Assembly: GCF_003852525.1 (NCBI RefSeq)
Contig: NZ_QAJL01000009.1
Coordinates: 113,285-177,284 of the forward strand
DNA length: 64,000 nucleotides
Source of the DNA: Pedobacter sp. KBW06
Lineage (GTDB): Bacteria > Bacteroidota > Bacteroidia > Sphingobacteriales > Sphingobacteriaceae
Direction: 5' to 3'
The notes below the pieces were generated by a model. The model did not search any database and had not been told where the DNA came from. It saw nothing but the letters and a program-made list of their open reading frames with translations. Positions 36,956 to 45,216 of the stretch are shown piece after piece (positions within the stretch are counted from its first letter, which is position 1; each line of letters opens with the position of its first letter). The position numbers and the translations under genes were made by a program.

Positions 36956-37179
36956 TGATAGAGAAAAAAAACACTCCTGTAAATCAGGAAAGCAAATCGG
37001 AATTAGTATTTACTAAAAAGAACTATCAATTGCTATTGATTAGCATTGCGATCGTCGTACTTGGTTTTATCCTGATGATGGGTACAACAGACATTTACGA
37101 TTTCAGAAAAACCTTATTGGCACCAATGACCGTTCTCTTTGGATTCGGATTTGGTGTTTATGCTATTCTAAAAAAATAA
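36955..37179 (+). CDS. DUF3098 family small membrane protein
   Basis: A 74-residue protein with two membrane helices ('YQLLLISIAIVVLGFILMM' and 'LAPMTVLFGFGFGVYAIL') and the family turn 'GTTDIYDFRKT' between them. It is coupled to ftsX by a TAATG overlap and lies 7 bases before uppP. The function is unknown; the neighbours point to division or cell-wall synthesis. Confidence 0.88.
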   Translation: MIEKKNTPVNQESKSELVFTKKNYQLLLISIAIVVLGFILMMGTTDIYDFRKTLLAPMTVLFGFGFGVYAILKK

Positions 37180-37186
37180 AGCTTTA

Positions 37187-37981
37187 ATGAATTATTTACA
37201 AGCCTTTATTCTCGCTATAATTGAGGGAATAACTGAATTTCTACCGGTTTCATCAACCGGCCATATGGTTATTGCAAGTGCGATCATGGGGATTGGAAAA
37301 GATGAGTTCGTTAAATTGTTTGAAATCGCAATTCAGCTAGGTGCAATCCTTGCGGTTGTTGTCCTTTACTGGAAAAAGTTTTTCGACTTCAGTAAATGGC
37401 AATTTTATGTAAAATTGATTATTGCAGTAATTCCAGCCCTCGTTTTCGGAAAATTGTTAAATGATTTCATTGATGAAAAATTGGGCAATCCCATATTTAT
37501 AGCTGTTATTTTATTAGTGGGAGGTATTATTCTACTATTTATTGATAAAGTATTCACGAAGCCCGAAGTTCATCATGAAGCAGAAATCAGCAATATGTCT
37601 GCTTTCAAGATTGGCTGTTTCCAGGTTCTGGCAGTTGTATTTCCAGGATTAAGCAGAAGTGCCGCTACGATTATCGGAGGGATGCAGCAGAAGTTAAGCA
37701 GACATGCTGCTGCTGAATTCTCTTTCTTTCTCGCTGTACCTACAATGTGTGCAGCAACAGGGTATAAGTTGCTTAAAGGATATCATTTACTAAATGCAGA
37801 GAATGTGAAACTCCTTCTTTTCGGTAACCTGATTGCCTTTATCGTTGCAATTATTGCGATCAAATCATTTATCGGATTCTTATCCAAGCATGGCTTTCGT
37901 GTTTTTGGCTGGTATAGAATCATTATAGGTGTGGTGATCCTTGCTTTATATTTTTCAAATATTCCGCTGCACGTATCCTAG
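37187..37981 (+). CDS. uppP: Undecaprenyl-diphosphatase (BacA/UppP)
   Basis: Removes one phosphate from undecaprenyl diphosphate to recycle the lipid carrier for peptidoglycan and other surface polymers. The 264-residue membrane protein has both active-site motifs: 'EGITEFLPVSSTGH' (13-26) and 'PGLSRSAATI' (about 154-163). It lies 7 bases after DUF3098 in the ftsX-to-ribF block. Confidence 0.95.
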   Translation: MNYLQAFILAIIEGITEFLPVSSTGHMVIASAIMGIGKDEFVKLFEIAIQLGAILAVVVLYWKKFFDFSKWQFYVKLIIAVIPALVFGKLLNDFIDEKLGNPIFIAVILLVGGIILLFIDKVFTKPEVHHEAEISNMSAFKIGCFQVLAVVFPGLSRSAATIIGGMQQKLSRHAAAEFSFFLAVPTMCAATGYKLLKGYHLLNAENVKLLLFGNLIAFIVAIIAIKSFIGFLSKHGFRVFGWYRIIIGVVILALYFSNIPLHVS

Positions 37982-38053
37982 CACAAAAACCATTAATTTC
38001 CCCGGTTCCCATTAAATCTTACAAAGAAAACGTATTAAAAAGCGTGTACTGAA

Positions 38054-38803
38054 ATGACAGAGAGTGAAAACATATTAAATACGAAAACCTTTCCGGACTT
38101 TAATTTTGCTGAAGGCGAATTATTACTCATCAATAAGCCCTATAAATGGACCAGTTTTGATGTAGTAGGAAAAATTAGAAACTCCCTAAAACCACTGAAA
38201 CTTAAAGTGGGACATGCGGGGACTTTAGATCCTTTGGCTACCGGCCTTCTGATCCTCTGCACAGGTAAGCTGACCAAGCAAATTGACACTTTTCAGGCAG
38301 AAGAAAAAGAATATACAGGAACCATGATCCTCGGTGCTTCAACCCCTTCCTTCGATATGGAAACTGTTGTTGATCAGGAATATCCTCTGGATGGTATTAC
38401 AGAAGAAGCCATCTACGCGGCTACTGCACCTTTTACAGGTGACATCCAGCAATATCCACCAGCACATTCTGCAGTAAAAGTAAACGGAGAGCGTTTATAT
38501 GTTAAAGCGCGTCGTGGAGAAGAAACAGAACTACGCTTAAGGTTTGTATCAGTGCCCTGCTTTGAAATTACCAGAATTGCACTTCCTGAAGTAGATTTCA
38601 GGATCGTTTGCAGCAAAGGAACTTATATCAGGTCCCTAATTTCAGACTTTGGAAAACACTTAAACAATGGCGCATACCTGTCGAAATTAACCCGTACCCG
38701 AAGTGGAAGTTTTCTTCTTGAAAATGCATTTGAAGTAACAGACTTAGTCAGCTATCTTCGCAATAAAAGAGAACTGGCAAACCCGACGGACCCTCAATCT
38801 TAA
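38054..38803 (+). CDS. truB: tRNA pseudouridine(55) synthase TruB
   Basis: Makes pseudouridine 55 in the T loop of tRNAs. The protein has 249 residues. The catalytic Asp59 is in 'HAGTLDPLATGLL', 'KPYKWTSFDVV' (28-38) is the N-terminal family signature, and 'CSKGTYIRSLISDFG' is the C-terminal RNA-binding segment. It starts about 70 bases after uppP, with a 5-base gap to the next gene. Confidence 0.96.
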   Translation: MTESENILNTKTFPDFNFAEGELLLINKPYKWTSFDVVGKIRNSLKPLKLKVGHAGTLDPLATGLLILCTGKLTKQIDTFQAEEKEYTGTMILGASTPSFDMETVVDQEYPLDGITEEAIYAATAPFTGDIQQYPPAHSAVKVNGERLYVKARRGEETELRLRFVSVPCFEITRIALPEVDFRIVCSKGTYIRSLISDFGKHLNNGAYLSKLTRTRSGSFLLENAFEVTDLVSYLRNKRELANPTDPQS

Positions 38804-38808
38804 TTCAT

Positions 38809-39675
38809 ATGCAAAGCCACTTCAAAAGCAAAAATGCAAGGTCGGTAAAAGACTTCCTTTTGATTACATGTGGCATTGTTTCGGCCTGTTTTGGTTTGAA
38901 AAGCTTTTTAATTCCAAATCATTTTATAGATGGGGGCGTTACGGGCATTTCACTACTGATCAGTAGTCTGACCGGATTAAAACTATCCTATTTGATCATC
39001 CTGATCAATATTCCGTTTATTATACTTGGCTTTAGACAGATTGGTAAAGGTTTTGCCATTAAGACCGCCATTGCTATTTTAGCGCTTGCTGTATTCTTAA
39101 TCGTATTGCCTTTCAAACCGGTTACCGACGTTCCCTTATTGATTGCCTTTTTTGGTGGTTTTTTCCTTGGCGGAGGCATTGGCCTGGCCATGCGTGGCGG
39201 CTGTGTTATTGACGGAACGGAAGTACTTGCGCTGTATATCAGTAGAAAAAGCATGCTTACAGTAGGGAATATCATCCTGATATTAAATATCATTATCTTC
39301 TCTTTTGCTGCCATTTTTCTTGGAGTAGAAACTGCGATGTATGCGATTCTAACCTATCTATCCGCTTCCAATACCATAGATTTTGTGGTGAATGGACTGG
39401 AGCAATACACCGGGGTAACGATCATATCTGACAAGAACGCAGAAATAAAGGAATACATCATCGAAACGATGAAACGCGGTGTCACCATTTACAAGGGAGA
39501 AGGTGGTTATGGGGTAAAGAAAGATATTGACATTTTATATACAGTATTGACCAAGCTGGAAATGGGGAAACTACAAACTGAGATCAGAAATATTGATCCT
39601 GATGCTTTTGTAGTCCAGCAACAAATTGCAGACATAAAAGGTGGGGTGGTATTAAAACGCCAGTCCTTGCATTAG
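38809..39675 (+). CDS. YitT family membrane protein
   Basis: A 288-residue inner-membrane protein with about five helices in the first 190 residues, carrying 'LIPNHFIDGGVTGISLLIS' and 'GGCVIDGTEVLALYISRK', the paired YitT repeats. The cytoplasmic C-terminal DUF2179 domain has 'KRGVTIYKGEGGYG'. The molecular function is unproven. It lies 5 bases after truB. Confidence 0.92.
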   Translation: MQSHFKSKNARSVKDFLLITCGIVSACFGLKSFLIPNHFIDGGVTGISLLISSLTGLKLSYLIILINIPFIILGFRQIGKGFAIKTAIAILALAVFLIVLPFKPVTDVPLLIAFFGGFFLGGGIGLAMRGGCVIDGTEVLALYISRKSMLTVGNIILILNIIIFSFAAIFLGVETAMYAILTYLSASNTIDFVVNGLEQYTGVTIISDKNAEIKEYIIETMKRGVTIYKGEGGYGVKKDIDILYTVLTKLEMGKLQTEIRNIDPDAFVVQQQIADIKGGVVLKRQSLH

Positions 39676-39785
39676 TCAAATTTTAAAACTGATAAGGTTA
39701 ACGCTAAAAGAATTAACAGCTCAAATCAATTGCTCATCTAAATGGGGAAATGGTCTGGGTATATTTACGAAATATTGATTTTCTA

Positions 39786-40721
39786 ATGAAAACATATCAC
39801 CATTTTTCTGAGTTTAAAAAACTAGACAATGCCGTTGCTACCATAGGAACCTTTGACGGGGTTCATTTCGGACATCAGAAGATCATTAAAAGGCTTTGTG
39901 AGTTAGCAAAATCGACCGGAGGAGAAAGTGTGATCCTCACTTTTTTTCCCCATCCAAGGATGATCATCGATCCTGAGAACCAAGACCTGAAACTGATCAA
40001 TACCATTGCAGAGAAAATAGAAATTCTGGCGGAACTGGGCGTCGATCATTTGATTATTACCCCATTTACCAGGGATTTTTCTAACCTCAGCCCCGCTGAA
40101 TATATAAAAAATATCCTGGTAGACACAATCGGCATTAAACAACTGATCGTTGGGTACGACCACCGCTTTGGGAAAGACCGCAAAGGAGGAATGCAGGAAC
40201 TGGAAATGTATGCCAAACAGTTTGACTACCAAATCGAGGAAATCGCCAAACAGGATGTCGATGATGTGGCTGTCAGCTCCACCAAAATCCGGAAAGCATT
40301 ACTCAATGGAGAAGTTGCTTTAGCGGCCAGCTATCTGGGCTATCATTTTTCTTTACACGGGAGAGTGATCAAAGGAGATAAAATCGGAAGAACGATTGGA
40401 TTTCCTACCGCAAATATCTTTTTAGAGGAAACCTATAAGCTGATTCCTTCAGATGGTATCTATGCCGTTACGGTGGATATGGGAACAGAATCGTACAAGG
40501 GGATGGCTTATATCGGACAAAGGCCAACAATCAATGGCATGACCAGAAATATTGAGGTCAACATCTTTGATTTCAATAAAGAAATCTATGGTCAGTACAT
40601 CACCATGACCTTCCTTGAATTTCTACGGCATGACGTTAAATTTACCGGATTGGAAGCACTGAAAATTCAGCTGCAAAAAGACAAAGAGGATACCCTCAGC
40701 TATTTCAGCAAAATAGGCTAA
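39786..40721 (+). CDS. ribF: Bifunctional riboflavin kinase / FAD synthetase
   Basis: Converts riboflavin to FMN and FMN to FAD. The protein has 311 residues from the ATG at 39786; a frame start at 39750 adds 12 residues that overlap the likely leader. The FAD synthetase domain has 'GTFDGVHFGHQ' (21-31) with the nucleotidyltransferase histidines and 'VSSTKIRKAL'. The kinase domain has 'GRTIGFPTANI' and 'GMAYIGQRPTING'. It is the last gene of the ftsX block and is followed by a terminator. Confidence 0.96.
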   Translation: MKTYHHFSEFKKLDNAVATIGTFDGVHFGHQKIIKRLCELAKSTGGESVILTFFPHPRMIIDPENQDLKLINTIAEKIEILAELGVDHLIITPFTRDFSNLSPAEYIKNILVDTIGIKQLIVGYDHRFGKDRKGGMQELEMYAKQFDYQIEEIAKQDVDDVAVSSTKIRKALLNGEVALAASYLGYHFSLHGRVIKGDKIGRTIGFPTANIFLEETYKLIPSDGIYAVTVDMGTESYKGMAYIGQRPTINGMTRNIEVNIFDFNKEIYGQYITMTFLEFLRHDVKFTGLEALKIQLQKDKEDTLSYFSKIG

Positions 40722-40730
40722 ACCACATTT

Positions 40731-40765
40731 AAATGCCTTTTTTCTCTAAAAAAAGGCATTTTTTT
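40731..40765 (+). terminator. Intrinsic terminator after ribF
   Basis: A stem AAATGCC plus six T paired with six A plus GGCATTT, with a short CTCTA loop and a T run after it; it begins 9 bases past the ribF stop. Confidence 0.85.
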
Positions 40766-40780
40766 GTTATATTTACCTCA

Positions 40781-41143
40781 ATGAGGTTTCTATTATCTGC
40801 TATTCTTTTCTTTTTCAGTCAGGTAATTTCCTTACAAAATGTACAGGGAAAGGTGGCAGATACGGTTAGCCCCTATGTCAGTAAATCCAATTTCAATACT
40901 AAAAAGCTTTATTTCAATCCTCCTTCGAAAGACCGCACTTCTTTAAAAAAAGCCTTTTTAGAAGACCTGACTTTCATCAGTCATGCGACGAACAAACAGG
41001 GGAGTAACCCCTGGTTCTTTCTGCGTGGCCCCGAAAGAGCACCATACGTTCCACTTCTACTGATCCGATATTATCAGATATTCGAAAACTTCGGATATGC
41101 CTATATATTCGACTTCCTGTATCCAAAACACGTTTTCTGGTAG
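40781..41143 (+). CDS. Secreted small protein of unknown function
   Basis: The protein has 120 residues from the ATG at 40781, which opens a hydrophobic signal ('FLLSAILFFFSQVISLQNVQG'); an earlier ATG at 40733 lies in the ribF terminator. The mature part is rich in aromatic residues toward the end, with 'NPWFFLRGPERAPYVPLLLIRYYQIFENF', and the chain ends in 'KHVFW'. No family was recognised. 'TATATTTA', close to a -7 box, lies about 11 bases before the ATG, so a short leader is possible. Confidence 0.62.
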   Translation: MRFLLSAILFFFSQVISLQNVQGKVADTVSPYVSKSNFNTKKLYFNPPSKDRTSLKKAFLEDLTFISHATNKQGSNPWFFLRGPERAPYVPLLLIRYYQIFENFGYAYIFDFLYPKHVFW

Positions 41144-41202
41144 TTATAAATAATCGAAATCCGATGAATACAATTTTATAACTTTAAAAAAACGCATTTT
41201 CT

Positions 41203-43428
41203 ATGATACATTTACCCGTATTAATCACTGATTTAGGTTTAATACTTGCCGCCGGGGCAATCACCACATTACTATTTAAAAAAATAAAACAACCATTAGT
41301 TTTAGGCTATATCCTTGCCGGGCTACTTGTTGGTCCTCATATTAAATTTCTCCCAACGGTAACAGACAATGCCAGTATCCATATCTGGGCAGAAATTGGC
41401 GTAATCTTCTTACTGTTCAGCCTGGGTCTGGAATTCAGTTTCAAAAAACTTGTTAAAGTAGGAGGCTCAGCCTCCATCACCGCAATTGTAGAGGTCGTAT
41501 TTATGCTCATTATCGGCTTTGTTGCCGGTTTAGCCATGGGCTGGTCTACAATGGATAGTATTTTCCTGGGCGGAATCCTCTCCGTTTCCTCCACAACGAT
41601 TATCATCAGAGCCTTTGAAGAGCTTGGTGTAAAGCATAAAAAGTTTGCCGGACTGGTTTTCGGCGTACTCATCGTTGAAGATCTCGTAGCCATCTTATTG
41701 CTGGTATTGCTTTCCACCCTCGCGGTGAGCCAGCAGTTTGCGGGTGCCGATATGCTGATTTCCATTCTTAAGCTTTGTTTCTTTCTCGTTTTATGGTTCA
41801 TTGGGGGAATATTTCTGGTACCAACCTTCTTAAAGGCGACAAAAAAACTCATGAATGATGAGACCATGCTGATCGTATCCATCGCTTTATGCCTGCTAAT
41901 GGTATTGCTGGCTGTAAAAGTTGGATTTTCCCCGGCTTTAGGCGCCTTTATCATGGGTTCCATCCTGGCGGAGACTACTCAGGCTGAACGGATCGAGCAT
42001 CTGACCAAATCTGTCAAGGACCTCTTTGCAGCCATCTTCTTTGTTTCAGTCGGAATGATGATCAATCCGAGCATTTTAATCGATTATGCCATTCCTATCC
42101 TGGTCATCACCATCGCAACCGTCTTAGGTAAATTCCTAAGTTCCGGAATGGGTGCATTATTGTCTGGACAGCCCTTAAAAACATCTGTTCAGACAGGTTT
42201 AAGTCTGGCACAAATCGGAGAGTTTTCTTTTATCATTGCAACACTCGGTTTAACGCTAAAAGTAACCAGCGATTTCCTCTACCCGATTGCGGTAGCCGTA
42301 TCTGCCATCACCACCTTTACCACTCCATATTTGATTAAGGCCTCAGAGCCCTTTTACCTCTTCCTGGAGCGTACTTTACCAAAACGATGGGTTGAGGCCA
42401 TCAACAGATACAGTTCCAGTACAGCGGGCATTACAACGCTTAGCGACTGGAAGATTCTATTGAAATCCTATACCTTCAATACGATCATCCACTCAGTGAT
42501 CATTATTGCTATTGTTTTTCTGGGTTCCAGATACCTGCAGCCCTTTATGACGAAAAATATCATCAACGGGAATAATGGAATTATCATCAGCTTAATTCTG
42601 ACCCTGATTTTCATGACTCCTTTCTTATGGGCATTGGCCATTAGAAAAATAGAAAAGAAGGCGTATTCTCATTTATGGTTAAATAAGAAATATACCCGTG
42701 GACCATTGGTTGCGCTGGAAGTTTTAAGAATTTCCCTGGCACTTTTCTTTGTTGGCTTCCTCATTTATCAATTTTACAGTAACTGGATAGCAGTTGTCAT
42801 CGCCATTGTCCTGATGATTGTGGGAATGTTCATCTTCTCCAGAAAACTTCAGGGTTTTTATAACAAGATGGAAAGCCGCTTCCTGCTTAACCTTAACGCC
42901 CGTGAAGCTCAGAATGCCCAGCCGGAAATACTTCCATGGGACACTCACCTTGCTGAACTGGTAGTCGCACCGGAATCTTCCCTTGTTGGAAAAACACTGA
43001 TTGAGCTCTCGGTAAGAGAAAAGTATGGCGTAAATATTGCCCTGATTGAACGTGGAAAAATCATGATTCCTACTCCGGGCAGGGATGAAAGACTGTATCC
43101 GAACGACAAGGTATTGGTGATCGGTACAGACAATCAGCTGGCTGCAATTAAGGAGTTATTTGAAGGTGCCAAGGAGGAAATTCCCGAAGAATCCAACTTC
43201 CCTAAAAAAGACATGACACTTCAAAAAATCGTCATCAACAGCAGTTCTCCGGTTTATTTACAAAGCATCCGCAGTTCCGGAATCCGGGAAAAAACTCAGG
43301 GTCTCGTAGTAGGGATTGAACGAAGGGGAGAACGCATCCTGAATCCAGACTCCAACCTCATTTTTGAGAACGAAGATGTGGTATGGATCGTGGGCAATAG
43401 TAAAAAAGTACCTGATCTATTGAAATAA
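41203..43428 (+). CDS. CPA2 cation:proton antiporter with two TrkA-C domains (KefB-like)
   Basis: The protein has 741 residues. The N-terminal 380 residues are a KefB-type exchanger with about 12 helices, including 'VLGYILAGLLVGPHI' and 'LSVSSTTIIIRAFEELG'. A second hydrophobic block lies at about 425-545. The C-terminal region holds two TrkA-C domains (about 575-650 and 668-741, e.g. 'SSLVGKTLIELSVREKYGVNI' split). The usual RCK-N nucleotide-binding domain between exchanger and TrkA-C was not seen. It probably exchanges K+ or Na+ for H+; the ion is not readable from sequence. Confidence 0.9.
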   Translation: MIHLPVLITDLGLILAAGAITTLLFKKIKQPLVLGYILAGLLVGPHIKFLPTVTDNASIHIWAEIGVIFLLFSLGLEFSFKKLVKVGGSASITAIVEVVFMLIIGFVAGLAMGWSTMDSIFLGGILSVSSTTIIIRAFEELGVKHKKFAGLVFGVLIVEDLVAILLLVLLSTLAVSQQFAGADMLISILKLCFFLVLWFIGGIFLVPTFLKATKKLMNDETMLIVSIALCLLMVLLAVKVGFSPALGAFIMGSILAETTQAERIEHLTKSVKDLFAAIFFVSVGMMINPSILIDYAIPILVITIATVLGKFLSSGMGALLSGQPLKTSVQTGLSLAQIGEFSFIIATLGLTLKVTSDFLYPIAVAVSAITTFTTPYLIKASEPFYLFLERTLPKRWVEAINRYSSSTAGITTLSDWKILLKSYTFNTIIHSVIIIAIVFLGSRYLQPFMTKNIINGNNGIIISLILTLIFMTPFLWALAIRKIEKKAYSHLWLNKKYTRGPLVALEVLRISLALFFVGFLIYQFYSNWIAVVIAIVLMIVGMFIFSRKLQGFYNKMESRFLLNLNAREAQNAQPEILPWDTHLAELVVAPESSLVGKTLIELSVREKYGVNIALIERGKIMIPTPGRDERLYPNDKVLVIGTDNQLAAIKELFEGAKEEIPEESNFPKKDMTLQKIVINSSSPVYLQSIRSSGIREKTQGLVVGIERRGERILNPDSNLIFENEDVVWIVGNSKKVPDLLK

Positions 43429-43463
43429 TTCCAGAAAAATATCTAATCTTAGCATTGTAACTG

Positions 43464-43497
43464 AACCCTGCCGACAAGCTTGTTGGCAGGGTTTTAT
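43464..43497 (+). terminator. Intrinsic terminator after the antiporter gene
   Basis: A 14-bp stem (AACCCTGCCGACAA / TTGTTGGCAGGGTT, one wobble) with a 2-base gap at the centre, followed by TTTTAT. The only strong hairpin in the 110-base gap. Confidence 0.85.
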
Positions 43498-43538
43498 CTC
43501 CAAACAAACATATACCAAACGCCACCAGCCAAAGAAAA

Positions 43539-44576
43539 ATGAAGATAGATTCGGAAAAAAGTGAATTTTTAGACGAAATGCTCGAGCATTGGCAGGAAGA
43601 AAAATTGCTTACCGAAGCAGATGTTCAACGTTTACGCGGGAGCTATGAGACTAAAAATTTCGACTGGCGAAGGTTGGCTCAATACTCTTTCTGGATCGCC
43701 ATGGCCTGTGGTGTAATTTCTCTTGGCGCCTTACTCATAGATGATACCATTCTAAAATACCTGGAACGTCTTTATGATACTTCCGACGGAGTGATCAGCA
43801 TTCTTTCGATGTCTGCAGCAACTTACCTCTTTTACCTGAGCTTTAAAAGAAAGCAAACCAAATCACATCAGGTCTTCAGTAATGAAGCATTGATCTTTAC
43901 AGCAGTGATGCTCACCGCAAACGCCATCGCTTATCTGGGTAAGGCTATCGGCACCAGTACTGGTCATTTTTCTTTGCTCCTGCTCCTCGCTGTCGTCATC
44001 TACGGAATTCTGGCTTATGCCTTCAAGTCAAGGCTGATTTGGGTCTTCGCTTTAATTTCGCTGGGTGCCTGGTTTGGAACAGAAACGGGCTATCTGTCGA
44101 GATGGAACTGGTATTTCGCAGGGATGAATTATCCTTTACGCTTTGTCTGCTTTGGAGCAGTCCTCACCGGATTGTCTTTCTTTATGAAAAGACATAAAAA
44201 GGTGGATCACTTTTTCCCCGTAACCTATATCAGTGGAATGGCGTATTTATTTGTATCGCTCTGGCTGCTTTCGGTATTTGGGAATTTCGGCACCTTGGAA
44301 GCATGGTACGGCGTAAGACAAATCAGTTTGTTCTACTGGGCTATTATCTCTGCACTGGCCTGCATCATCAGCATCTTTGCCGGCTTAAAATACAGGGACG
44401 ACATTGCACGGGAGTTCGGGATCACTTTTCTTTTCATCAACCTTTACACCCGTTATTTCGAGTATTTCTGGGACAACTGGCATAAAGCACTTTTCTTCTG
44501 CGTCCTTGCAGCCTCCTTCTGGATTATCGGACGAAGGGCAGAAAAGATCTGGAATATAGAGTTCCTAAAGAAATAA
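43539..44576 (+). CDS. DUF2157 domain-containing membrane protein
   Basis: A 345-residue protein. The N-terminal soluble part, with 'LEHWQEEKLLTEADVQRLRGSYE'-like helices (about 15-40), matches the short domain that opens DUF2157 proteins. About ten membrane helices follow. 'GTETGYLSRWNWYFAGMNYPLRF' is a Trp/Tyr-rich loop. The function of the family is unknown. It converges with the lysE-like gene, leaving 5 bases between stops and no clear terminator. Confidence 0.82.
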   Translation: MKIDSEKSEFLDEMLEHWQEEKLLTEADVQRLRGSYETKNFDWRRLAQYSFWIAMACGVISLGALLIDDTILKYLERLYDTSDGVISILSMSAATYLFYLSFKRKQTKSHQVFSNEALIFTAVMLTANAIAYLGKAIGTSTGHFSLLLLLAVVIYGILAYAFKSRLIWVFALISLGAWFGTETGYLSRWNWYFAGMNYPLRFVCFGAVLTGLSFFMKRHKKVDHFFPVTYISGMAYLFVSLWLLSVFGNFGTLEAWYGVRQISLFYWAIISALACIISIFAGLKYRDDIAREFGITFLFINLYTRYFEYFWDNWHKALFFCVLAASFWIIGRRAEKIWNIEFLKK

Positions 44577-44581
44577 CCCGC

Positions 44582-45202
44582 CTACTTAATAAAATGGATG
44601 TAAACGATTTTACAGATGTGATAGCCTGACAAAGCAAAAAACAAGAGTGCAATCCCTTTATTCACCAGATAACTGCTCAGCGCAAATTTTTCCTGTATAT
44701 ACTGTGCAAAACGCGCAAAACCGTATAATGCAACCGCTGCCCCGATACCTGAACCTATACTAAAAATCGTCAGGGAAAGGTAGCCGATATCTATCCACTC
44801 ATGAGAAATCAGATAAGTACCTACAAATAACCAGTAAGGGATTTGCATGGGATTAATTACCCCCAAAAGCATTCCATATCTGATGCTGTCCTTTTTAGAA
44901 TAATCTGCTTTTGGCATTTCTTTCCTGGACCTCCAGGTGATGAAACCTAAAACCCCAAACATCAGTACCATGATCACATCAATGATGTCTCCCAATTTGA
45001 TCTCACTGGAAAGCCATTGCACAAAGCGCATCACGCCAAAAGTGAAAAGTATCTCAATTGCCGAGAAGGCGCCTATAAAATATAGCGCCTGCCTGATTCC
45101 CCTGGTGATGGTAATCTGAACCACAGTAAGGTTAATATTTCCCGGAGGGATATATCCCACCATATTTAGTATTACCCCTAAAAAGAGTGTTAAAAAAAGC
45201 AT
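44582..45202 (-). CDS. LysE family translocator
   Basis: A 206-residue inner-membrane protein with about six helices. The opening 'LNMVGYIPPGNINLTVVQITITRGIRQALYF' region carries the PG-N element of LysE/RhtB exporters, which expel amino acids or their analogues. The substrate is unknown. It lies 14 bases downstream of uvrA on the same strand and is probably co-transcribed with it. Confidence 0.85.
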   Translation of the reverse strand: MLFLTLFLGVILNMVGYIPPGNINLTVVQITITRGIRQALYFIGAFSAIEILFTFGVMRFVQWLSSEIKLGDIIDVIMVLMFGVLGFITWRSRKEMPKADYSKKDSIRYGMLLGVINPMQIPYWLFVGTYLISHEWIDIGYLSLTIFSIGSGIGAAVALYGFARFAQYIQEKFALSSYLVNKGIALLFFALSGYHICKIVYIHFIK

Positions 45203-45216
45203 TTGCGAAGATACAA

